The notes under the pieces are model-generated. The model did no database searches and had not been told where the DNA came from. It saw only the letters and a program-made list of their open reading frames with translations. From Cryptomeria japonica (lineage: Eukaryota > Streptophyta > Pinopsida > Cupressales > Cupressaceae): a stretch of DNA of 64,000 nucleotides. Of the stretch, positions 1 to 11,700 are shown piece after piece. The position numbers were made by a program, and so were the translations under genes. The number at the start of each line of letters is the position of its first letter. Positions within the stretch are counted from its first letter, which is position 1. Location: assembly GCF_030272615.1 (NCBI RefSeq), contig NC_081408.1:305695950-305759949 (forward strand), in the 5' to 3' direction.

Positions 1-3000
1 AAGTCAACATGACTAAATGAAGTTATATGTGGATCGTTTACTTTATGTACAAACTGGTGATTTGTGAAAGGAAGTGAATGATGAGCACCCTTTTCTCTAT
101 TGCATCCTTGCAATTCCATGTCAACCATCCAAAAGGGTTGGTTTGAGTTATTTTAGTCCTATTTATCATTGCCTTTAGTTTGTTAAATGTTGGACCTTAA
201 AGATTGACAAAGGTTAGCCATTGCATTTAAAGCAAAGTTGTCTCCTCATTGCTATACATATTTCAAAGAGCCTTCATGAGCCCTTCTTTCACCTCTTTAT
301 CATCAAGGACTTGGTGCATACCATTTGGGATTCAGAACATAGGCTACCATATGAAGTAGGTTGTTGCATAACAATGGGCCAAAACATGTTCCATGTATAA
401 TCCTAAATCAAAATCCTTGTAATGAATTTCTTGTTTCATTTGTCCAAGTATATTGTCAAATGCCTTGTGAGATATAACAAATCATTACTTTTGTTCCATG
501 TTAAGGAGAGTCTCTTTCAGCATAGCTAATGAGCCGAACAATAGGTGGGAGCAAATGTATCTGCAAACAAAATTTTCAAAAAAGAATAAGATTCAATGAC
601 AAAGTGAATGCTATTACAAAAAAATGAAAATAAATTACATTATAAACATTAACAATTTCATATTTAATTATAAAATATAAAATCTTACATCACTATGGAC
701 CACCAATCTGTTGGAATCAAGGAACACTAAGAGGGGGGGGGGGGGTGAATCAGTGTTCTATCGGTAAATAAATTTTCAAACTTATTCTCAGACCATCGGA
801 AGCAAATGCAAGAAAGTAAAATGCAGAAACTCAAGATAATCAACCACAAAATCATAACACCAGGATTTTCATGTGGAAACTCTAAAAGGGAAAAACCACG
901 GTGGGATTGGAACCCACAATATTCATATACTGTGATCAGGAGTACCTAAATATTACATAAGGAGAATGCACTTGCATTCAGGCACACTTCCTAGAACCAA
1001 AGGTTCAATTACAATATGGAAGTCTCACTGACTTATAGATCATTTACAAAGATAACTACAATGATTGAACTACAAAATAGCATCAAACTATGCTTGGATG
1101 AGTTCCGGTTAAGTGCAAAAAGTCTGACTGTAACACCTTTGCAACTTTGCCTTGTTCTGCTTCTCAATCAGCTATTGGATCAAGAATGCGCACGTGAAAC
1201 TGTGCCAAATAGGTTTCTCGATCACTACTCACTCATATCATACTACAAAAACATCTTCTACATCGGTCATATATATCCGCAATCACAAAATAAAACATTC
1301 ATCAAGTCGGCCATCCATATTATGCAATATAACGTGTTACCGGGTGTCGGCTTAGACCGGATCACAAAAACATATGCGGATTAACCAAATGATGTCAAAA
1401 TGATTTCTACATGTTGGCCCTAGCAGCATATGCACAAATCTATCCACCGAAATCACCGCAAAGATTCTAGACCAAAAGTGCTCTGCTTATCCTGAAATAC
1501 CGGTGATAGATTACCGGACCACTTTTTTTACCGGTTACCAAAAACCATGACTACCGGATAGGATTTCCATGAAGAGTTGCCATCAATGACAACCCTAATC
1601 CATTATACATGCATTGGTATCCACCGAATGAGTGTCAATTGCCAACACAATCATCACCAAGAATCATTTTTTTTCTTGGACCGTGTTCACATTTAGGCAT
1701 CTACTCACTCTTCATTAACCATCATTGAAGTATAGACGATTGTGCACCTCAAGCACTTTTTAACAAAATAAAGTAGTTGGCATAAATTGTTTACACATAT
1801 TTCAGGTTTTTTGTTGTTGAAAAAGTTTTAAAGAGAGCTAGTGAGGTGTGATGGTTGTAAATGAATATTTTTCTATCTCTCACTTGGGCTACCATATCAT
1901 CACCTAATCCATCTCACCTATGTCTTTTGATGTGTTTTTCATATGAATACAACATGGGGTCCATAAAATTTGCTTGCAAGCATCTTTCACCATCATACTA
2001 GCTAATTTACACACATATTGAATTAGTGACCTCTTGTACAACAGTTGAGGTCCCAACTTCCTCTGTGGTGCCCTTAAAAATCCGAAGTTGTAAGGTTGCA
2101 TCCTTCCACTTCCTTTAACAGTCAATAGTTTTAAGAAAATAAGATCTAGCTACACATTTGTGTAGGATATTGGTGAATGGTTGATGTCTCATATTTTTGT
2201 AACCATCCATGATAATAATATAGCTTGCCCTTAGCCAAGTTTGCCTCATGTTTTCTGTCACCAAACTCACCTTAAAATAGTCTCTGTCAAGGAGGTTCTT
2301 GCATAGTTTATATTCTCCAATGGGGCATGTGAGGCACCATTAACATTTGTATCTTTCAACATTGTTTGAAGTAGGGAGTATGTGCTACATGAAATGGGAT
2401 GGGATGGGTAAAAAATAAATTGGTATTGAAGAACCTGCTACATTCCATGACTGCATATTGAACATTCTTGCAACATTAATAGTGCTTCTTTTTCCTTGGG
2501 TAGAACCCTCTTCTTTTGAGTCTAAACATCTATGGTTTGGGTAGGCACTGGCATACTATGTTGCATAGTCTCTATTGGCATTCCATTGTCTCTTGTCTCA
2601 CCCTCCATGAACAATCTAGATGCTTTTACTTTCTTAGCTAGGCTTACTTTTCACATTATTCAACTCCTCTCCACCTATGCACAACAGGTGAGTGTAAACT
2701 CTCCTGTAAATGCCCCCATAATCCTCAATATAGAAATAACATAACCAAACTGTAGTCTACTTTGAATTTCTTTCTGTCTTTCATTATGACTGTTGCAAAT
2801 TGCAAAAGGAGTTTTTAGTATTAAATGGGCCCATTGTGTAATTTTTAGGAGAGCACAAGGGTGTCAAATTGGTTATTTAAATCTAACCTGCAACTTTCCC
2901 ACACCCAAAAGAACCTCTAATACCTCTTTGGGTTCTGTGTTGAATCTCAACCTTTTCAACTTCAGTACCCGATTGGAATGGAAAAGCTTTGCATAGCATC
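1..3000 (-). mobile_element. Decayed hAT-superfamily transposase remnant
   Basis: Conceptual minus-strand translation, with many stops and frameshifts, gives the hAT order. Around 2150-2400 there is a 'WLRASYIIIMDGY...FTNILHKC...YFLKTID' block like the DUF659/RNase-H-like start. Around 1904-2060 there is 'VQEVTNS' then 'QILWTPCCIHMKNTSKDIGE', the W-T-P-C-x-x-H-x-x-x-x-x-x-x-D-I-G motif. Around 60-400 there is a C-terminal 'LNPKWY / VKEGLMKAL' and 'NPFGW' dimerisation-type region. The element is split by the LTR at 709-1647. Exact ends, TIRs and TSD were not found, so the limits are approximate; it probably runs off the left edge. Confidence 0.7.
709..1647 (-). mobile_element. Solo LTR (Copia-like) inserted in the hAT remnant
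   Basis: The unit starts TGTTGG and ends CCAACA. It is flanked by an exact 5-bp duplication, CAATC, at 704-708 and 1648-1652. Read on the minus strand, its end has the pyrimidine/poly-C stretch (G-run at about 734-746 on +) followed by '...TTCCAACA'. This resembles the end of the Copia LTR at 59378-61742, which also has CACTGATTCACCCCCC before its terminus. No PBS, PPT or coding region adjoins it, so it is a solo LTR left by LTR-LTR recombination. ORFs inside it (for example 1016-1384) are not considered genes. Confidence 0.85.
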
Positions 3001-5494
3001 AATATGAATGGGGAGGGGAAGCAGCCCATAGTACCAATACTCCCCCTTGCCCCCCTTTAATAGCTAGGCAAGGAGGTGGGGCTGCACAAATGGGATGGGG
3101 AAATCCTCTATCCGGTCTTGGTAGGCTGTAGTAGTCCCCATTCTCCCCGTCTAATTGGAGTGCTATTCAGAACCCTCATTGTTGCGCATTTATTTTTTCA
3201 TTGAATACACAGTTGCAAGTGCAATCATAAAACAAAAAGCCACACAAATCCCCAAGTATTTGAAACTTTGAAACAAACAGAAAAAATCAGAAGGGATTTG
3301 TGCAAATGAATAGTAAACATACCTCAAATGATATAGTTTTGATGCTCTGTCGTCTTCTTTTCACTGCTGTTCTATTTCATTGTTTTCTCACAAAATGCTA
3401 AATGGCAAAATGAGGGACTCGTGTTAGTGTCTTTGTTTTAAGTTTTGGGTTGTTTTAAAGGGGTGTGAGGATCCTTGTGCCCCCCCTCAGCCCCCCTTTT
3501 TTTATTTTTTGTGTTTTTTTAAGGAAATAAAATAAAACTTTTGTAGCTTGGGCTGTAGACATCTCTTACCATTTTTTTCAAGTACTAGATAACATTTCTG
3601 ATTTTTTTGGTAGGGGGTGGTCCCAGAGATGTTTCCTACCTATCTCTGCATCCTTGAAATGCCCCCATGTGGTTATGGGTGGAAATTCCCAGGGGATGCA
3701 GCCCCGTGGAACATACGTTAATTTTTTTTGTTTTGATTTTCTTTTTAAAAGGTTTTAGACGCACCTTTAGTGCCCCCCAAAAAAGCTTTTTCAAACCAGG
3801 GGCTGTACGATTTGCAACTAATGTAGAATTTGTCTTGTAGTGCATGTTGTACGGTTGCTCTAAAAATCATTTTGGGGCCTCAGGTCAAACTGTCCGAATT
3901 GGAACAATTGATAGGCATTCCCAAACCTTTTGGGCCTTTTGATCACAATGGTGCTATCCATTTTTTTTCAGGTGCCTTTTGCAAAGGTTGAATCCTTAAA
4001 GAAAGACTATTAAATCCTAAGAGATAAACATCTTTCGCACAAAAAATAAAGTTCACCTAATCTGATCTGCTTTGATGCCATGTAAGAACTAATCATGCCT
4101 TGTCCTAAATCTAACTTAGGAACAAATCTAAATAAAAATCAAACTACTGAGTGCATAAATAAAACTTACAGACATGACAAATGAACAGAACACTATCTTA
4201 TTCATCAAACTGAACTATTATGAAATGCCATTTTATTAGAGAATACAGTAGGAGATGAGGATAAGACTGTCTCCAAAATAGAAACAATGCAAGATTTTCC
4301 CTTAAGACTCTCTAGACAAAATCAGAAAATATAGCAAAATAATCATAGAATTATCTAAAGAACATTTAGAAATAAATGCATCTTATCTCTATAATATCCA
4401 CCTAAGCAATATGAATATACCTAAGGTGTAATAAATAAATATATACACCACAGATATTAATGTTGATGTCTTTGCTGTCTCAAAGTGACTCTGCCTCTGA
4501 AGTTGCCCCATGACTGGATTGAATCAATTATTCTTCATTGAACTTGCACCTCTTTGCAAACCTGCATAATATTAGTGTAGTTATTGTGATTTTTGCGCGA
4601 ACCAGATAGCATCATGCTACCTCAATTACAACATGCTATGATCAAATCTCTAGTGTTCACATGATAATTTTTTAAATAAATTAAATTGTTGCACATCATT
4701 AATTAATCAAACATTCTTAGCTTTTAAAATGCTACACCATGATAAATGCCATATATAAACATTTGATATTCATGTAGCCTATGAATATGTATAAGTCCTA
4801 TATAGCATGTCTCAACATGCCTTTTAAGTATAAAAGTATTATTATACACAACCTAGACATTAATCAAAATGTCCAAAGTCTATGAGGAATAGGGAAGTAA
4901 AATGCTGTTAATAAAGCCCAGTTATAGGTTCTGCATGGTGAAATGGGTTAAAATATGTGCAAACTATGGATGCTGGGCTGGAGAGGTGCATCAGATGAAT
5001 ATGCTGTAATCAATTGCAGACATGGCACTTTCATTCTCATTTCATCAATCTAGCCTTTTCATATACATTGCTAATAGTGTTGTCAGCTAGCTTCAGTTCT
5101 TGTAGTATATTTGGTTCTCATTGTAACCTGGCGATGTTTGATTTTGGCTCTTACAGTACAACTTGGAGACTACTGTGCTGTGATTATTTAGTATTTCACC
5201 CCCGTCCATCTTTTCTACAATTTTTGTTAAATGATATTGTAAAATAATTTCATTCAGCATTAGGATCTTATTCGACAGCTATTGCATGAAAATTTTCTTT
5301 GTTCTATTCTAGACTAGACATGAATGGTGCATCCAAAGATGTGAAAAAGTTTCATAGCTTTACAGTTTATTTTTCTTACCATATAATTCAAGCAAATGTA
5401 ATACTGTTCTATAAATTGTACATTATTTAATACTTAAAACCTGTAAGGAAAATAACACAGGACACTTAATTTGTAATTGGTATTGTTAGTGCAG
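3001..5494. other. Intron sequence without recognised gene
   Basis: This stretch precedes the first visible SURF6 exon and should be intronic. It has G/C-rich patches (about 3000-3170, 3470-3500, 3600-3800) that may be outer parts of the hAT remnant, then ordinary AT-rich intron sequence. No convincing N-terminal SURF6 exon was found in it. Confidence 0.5.
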
Positions 5495-5739
5495 ACGATA
5501 AATCAGCTACTTATGAGGAGCTTAGGAAAAGGTTAAAACAGCGCATTGAGGAATTACAAGCAAGACGTCATGCATCAGCTTCTGATAATGCTACTAATAT
5601 TAAAAAAGATAAAAGAGATTCTCATAGAGGGAAGCGGAAACGAGAAGTTGCAGTAGCACCCCAATCTTCAGGTGAGCCTGTAAATCAGGAAGCACCTCCT
5701 GCGAAACGAGGGAAGGAAGGCATCGACAAAATGAGAAAG
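5495..5739 (+). CDS. SURF6: SURF6-like gene, first visible exon
   Basis: The acceptor is ...TTAGTGCAG and the donor is AAAG/GTGAAT. The exon has 245 nt: 2 nt complete an upstream codon, then 81 codons follow. It encodes the start of the SURF6 domain (YEELRKRLKQRIEELQARR), then a charged linker rich in Lys and Arg (KRKREV, PAKRGK) that resembles a nuclear/nucleolar targeting region. Confidence 0.92.
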
Positions 5740-8700
5740 GTGAATGACATCAAAAAGTTGCATTCTTCATGTTTGTACATCTATTCCATTAAAAAGTGAT
5801 TTCTGTACCTGCATCATTAGATTTTTAGCATTTCTGAAAGTGAAACAATTATGTTTTGTGATGGTCTCTTTCATGAGGTGTGTAAATTGATGAGTTCCTC
5901 TACCAGTGTTATAATAATTTAAAAGAAATGTAATGCTTGATAAGAGCTAACAAGCTGGGGCAAAGAAGACTTGTAATTTGGTGTAGTTCTTGGCAGGTAT
6001 GCATCAATTATTGTTATGCAATTAAGTTATGAAAATTCATTCTTTCCAGAATGGTAATACCTAAACTACAAAGCAGAAGAGGATATATGGTCACAGATAG
6101 GAAATACTACCAATGCTTTCTTGTCATTTGTGTCGACTCTGTTGAGTTGTTTAGACTCCATATACTATACATATCATTTTGTAGGAATTCAGTGGCAAGT
6201 CTAGTTTGTTGATAGTGTTGCAAGTTGCAAATGATTCCATATTTCTCATTTTCAGCTTCACTTTGGTATAGTTTGATTAATTGCTAAATGATTGAATTGA
6301 TTTGGGGCAACAAAAGTAGTACTATTCTCGGATTGATGTTACTTTCGGTCTTGTAGAAGTTCTAAGTACTCATTGGATTTGATATTTCATGTACGACAAT
6401 TGTGCAATTGATAGCTCCATTTGAAATCAACAGATGCAGTAGACAAGTTGAGAAGTCAAGCTAGAATTTAGACATGGAGAAAGGGCCATGAATGATAAAT
6501 GCACATTCCAGACAGTAATTCACTCGTAGTGTTTCTAAAAGCATTTTTGTTTTATGCGAGTCACATCTAAGATTTCTTCGAGAAAAGTAAAATAAGTTCT
6601 AGAATGATTAATTTCAATTTCGCTAAGCCAAGATTTGACTGTTGCAAGATAACATTAATTTGAGCACAACTGCAAGCATAGTACATGTACAGGGATCCCA
6701 CAACACTGCACTTTCTTTTTGGGAATCTTCTATAAAATTATCTTGAGGGGCTGCTCTGTCAAAGCTAACTGGGTCGTGCAACTGGTTTCATCCTCTTGTT
6801 TCTCATGCCATGGGAGTGGGGCAGGTGCACCAGGAATGAATTCGTGGTGAACACTGCAAAACTTCTGTGCCCTCATCTGAGAACCAAAGCTCTGTTATTT
6901 AGGCACAGTGCTTAATTTGAAGGATTTGATATAAAAATCCTCTCAAGTGATCACCCACAAGTTTGAGATAGTAATATAATTGGAAATTCGTAACAAAAGA
7001 AGACTAGTAGGAGTTATCGATTAAGCTATATCACAGAAGCTACTTAGGGAATCTTTAAGTGGCAGCAAAAGCTATTTGCTGTTCAATTATTGTTCATAAG
7101 GATTTGGATCAATGCCTATTATTTGAAAAATGTAACTTATTTGATATATAATTAATATATAATCTTAAGGAATTAGGGAAACATTTTTAAAGATTTACCG
7201 AGATAAGAATTCAATATTGAAAAGGATTTGCCAATGTTTCTAACTTCTAAGAATATATTCTTCCTGAAAATACACCAGAACTGGTCCTCTTAGCTTCTCT
7301 CATGTCTTGAACAATCCCAAGTGAATTGGAGAGTTGTAGATGTTTAAAGTTATTTATTATTTATAAGTCATATATCACATTTGTTGTCTGGACATAGAAA
7401 CAACGTGCCTTATCATTTTGATTACAGTAAAGAGGTGAGGGTTCTGTAGATCTTGCGCAGAAGTGTGTCCTGAAAAGGATTTATGAAGCAATTATCTTTC
7501 AGCTGAAAGAAGGCAGAATCTGAAAGCTTTATTGTGCAATCCATAACATTACATTCTATGGTTTCTGTATAGAGGATCAAGCAACACAACCAATTTCATA
7601 AACAGACAAATATCTTTAAGCTAATGTTGCAACTGGTTGCACAGTTTAGCATGCTTAACACAAATCATTACTTTTGCTAATTATTCTAAGATATCCTATA
7701 ATACCTTAATTACTGAGTCAGAGGCAATCCTGATTATATATCTAAATTTGATAAATATGAAATTTATCTCTTCCAAGGGGTTTTCTCATTATGTGAGTAT
7801 TCTTCTCTTGTGTATGACAATAGTAGAGCCAAACATCTTCATTACTGACCAATTGGTGGATATGTAATGGTGATGAACTTGTTGAAAAGTTTGTCATTGA
7901 TGTCATTGGTGAAAGCAATACGAATCTGGTAATTAGAATTACATCCATGAGCAGGCCTTGCAAACATCAAGATGACTGATCAGAATTTGATGATAGCTGA
8001 TTCTATAAATTAAGAAATGAGCAGCAGAACAACGATCAGAAAAGCATAGGATAATGCTGTAAATAGCGATCAGAAAAGCATAGGATAATGCTGTAAACAG
8101 CGATCAGAAAAGCATAGTAAGTATATCATTGCATCGGTTATGTTCTTAATCATCGGTTATGTTCTAAACCATCAGTTACATAGCAAACAAATTGATATTC
8201 TGTCCGATGCATTAATATGATTAGTTAATATTTTGACCGATGCATTAAAAGAAATACCTAAAACAGCAATTGGTTAGTTAAGTAATATGGTTAATATGCT
8301 TATAGTAATAAACATTGAAGTGGTGTTTTATGAACTCACAGGCTGGTCAATCATCCAAGAGGTGCATGGTTTTGTTCCTAATAAAACAAAATAAGCCGAT
8401 TCAAGGCAAAATAAATGTGTGATCTGCATTAAGTGTTTAGAAGAGGTGCAATTTGTAAGTGAAAGGATTCGAAGCAGCAATTAGCAAACAGAAAGACATG
8501 TCTCTTCCATCCAATAGGGCATGACTCTTAAAAGTAAAGATATATATAGAGATCAGAAATAGAGTTTGAGAACTGTGCGTGTGTGTAGAAAAAGCAGATA
8601 GATCAAGTACATACACCAGATCTAGAGAGCATTGTATGAGAAGATTATTTTAGACTTGATAAGAAGAATATGAGTTCATAAGCAGATTTTGAAGAGGAGA

Positions 8701-11700
8701 TTGAGATCATTTTGTGAGAGATTTATGATCAATCAGGGTTCTCAGGAGATGCGTCTTTAGACCCTTGGGATGCGTCTGGGGTACTGTTGATGTGTTTTTC
8801 ATGCACATGCGAACACAGAATAAAATACCAAGGTATCTTATCCTCTCTTGAACAAAGTTATCCAAATGATGAAGATTTGCCTACGGATCAATCGAAATAA
8901 CTCCAAGGTTCTTATATGTAGGGTCTCTACGTGTGGATAAGCTCAATTTGGTCTGATGTGATTATGCTGGAATCACAAGGGGACTTACATTTGATTGTCT
9001 GAGTGTTTAATCTGCTGGAGCTTGAATCCTATCTACTAGCTGGAAGATAAAGAAAAGGCCAAAGGTGAAAGGCTCAGAAAGTTTACTCTAAGGCCTAGAA
9101 TGTGAGAAGATAGATGAATAACTAGTTGGAGTCTTACTGGGCTAGGTCTTATCATCAGGTTGAAAATTCAACACCAGCTCAGTGCAATCTTCTAAGGACG
9201 TTCGAATATGTTCGAATCGTTACACCATTAGACATTGATCACCATTCAAGTTAATGCATGAACAAGGTACGTATAACAATTCAAGATTAATCTCATTGAT
9301 GCCAGTTGACCACATAGGGCGCACTTACAATCAGTAAGAGGCTAGTGGTTTGGACTAGGCGGATTCCATGCGAGTACATTCAATAATTTCCTTCATTCAA
9401 TCTAATCATTTATCATCTAAAACAAAGATTCAACAAGAAACCATGCATATTGCAAAGAAACAACATACTTCACCATAACTTCAATGAAAAATGGAATTCA
9501 TTTACAATCAAGGCAACAATTTCTTGCCTTCTCTTCCTGATCTACTCTAATTGCTATCCTATTTGCTATTCTATTTTACTGACTATTAGCTATTCTAACC
9601 TCTATTAGCTAACTCTTAACTATTAACCCCTTACAAATGAAGAGCCAGAGCTTTATATGGGAAGCTCTTTACAATTTGATGGCCCTGATTGATTTAGAAT
9701 GAATGACTAGGATTACAAGATGGAAACCCTAATTAGGGTTTGTTACAACAAACTCCCCTAGCCAATGAGAAAATTACATTCAATATTTGTGAGCTAATAG
9801 GAAATCGGGGTAGGTGCCTGTTGTGACGTATTCACACATCGCCCCATTGCAAATGGGGACCCTTGCTTTTTTGCTTTCTAGGGTTTGTTTTCTAGGTCTT
9901 TTAGGGTTTTGTCTGTTAGTCTTTGCATTTTGAGTGTCGCCAAGGGGATCACCTGGATAGCAGGTCCTGCTTGAGTGATGTCCTGATCCTGAAATTTGGC
10001 TAAGTCTGGAATGTCTTGATCCTGAAATTTGACTAAGTTTGGAAAACTGAAAATCCTCCAAAAACTAGATTTTGCAATATAGCTCCTGGAGGTCTGAAAC
10101 CACTCTCAAACATCTTGAAAGTATATATGGAATATAACATAAAGTATAAGAAAGAAGAAAGATTTCTTATACTTAAATGTTATATTCCATAAAATTATCT
10201 TGACGGAGAGTCTAAAAATGTCAAATTTCGCTCTTGACCCTTCCAGAGGGTCCAAAGCGAATTTCGCTCCTGACCCTTCCAAAGGGTCCAAGGTGAAATT
10301 CTTCATAAGACATTCTAGTTTGGCCCAAACTTAGAACCAACTCGTTCCCAGCCATCTTTGAGGGCAAAACACTTGTTTGGATGGAGAAATGTGAAAATGA
10401 AGTTAGGATTTTGGCCAAGATTAGGAATTTCGCTCCTGACCCTTCCAAAGGGTCCAGAGCGAAATTCATCATAAACTTCATTTGCCATCTTGTTTGAGCT
10501 TGAAACCTTGTTCCTGGCCTTGGAAATGATCTAACCTTGCCCTGTGAAATGGTTTGAAACTAAAAAATTGAGCAATTTGGCCTAGAATGAAGATTTCGCT
10601 CCTGACCCTTCCAGAGGGTCCAGAGTGAAAATCTTATTTGAGCTTATTTTTTATTGACTTTGGCTAAATTGTGATATGCAGGGTCTCTTGGAGTGAAGAT
10701 TGGACATCATTCAAAGACTTGGAAGCATACAAGATGATGAATTTTGGACAAAGAAGGCAAATTCACTCCTGACCCTTCCAGAGGGTCCAGGGCGAAAATC
10801 TCTAAAGGGGACATTTCTTGCTCAGTTTGGGCAAATTGGAGTATCAAAGGCGTGATGAAAGGTGAAATGAACATGAGGAAGCCCCTAAGCCTGTATGGAG
10901 ATGAAAGAATGAAGGAGTTTTGTCCAGGAAAGGCAATTTCGCTCTTGACCCTTCCAAAGGGTCCAGAGCGAAATTCCTTCTAACCACATTTTTGGCCTTC
11001 CTTGGACATGAGACTTTATTCCTAGCATGATGAAAGATGAAAACCCACCTTGCAAAGAAGTTTCAAGTTGGAAAAATGATGATTTTTGGTCAAGAATGAA
11101 AATTTCGCTCCTAACCCTTCCAAAGGGTCCAGAGCAAATTTTCTCAAATCACTCTTTGCTATCAAGTTTTGCTAAGGCAAGTATGGGACGAGGTGAAAAT
11201 AGAAGGAATTGAGCCCAAATGAGAAAATTCGCTCCTGACCCTTCTAGAGGGTCTAGGGCGAAAATCCTAAAACCTATCTTTTCCTCCAAAATTTGAGCAA
11301 GGCCAAGCTTAGACATGGGTGTAAAATGACATTTGAATTGCCTTGAAGTTGGGTTGGATTGCTAAAGATGCAAATTTTGATGCCCAAAGGGAAATTCGCT
11401 CCTGACCCTTCCAGAGGGTCCAGGGCGAAAATTTGAAAATCCCCTATTTTGCCTTGTAGGAATGAACCAAGCTTGGATTGGGTGAATGAAGAGGGCTATT
11501 TCCTAGCTTTGTAAAGCGGATTGAAGTTGAGATGATGAAAGAGTAAACCCAAGGAGGAAAAATCGCTCCTGACCCTTCCAGAGGGTCCAGGGCGAAAAAC
11601 CCTAAATCCACCTTTTTCTCCAAGTTTTGAATGAGACTAAGTTTGGAATGCAATGAAAAAGCCCATTTGAGATGCCTTGAAGAGGTTTTTGAACTTTGGA

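Noticed and set aside
1016-1384. 122-codon ORF
   Set aside because: Contained in the solo LTR 709-1647, antisense to its orientation, no motif.
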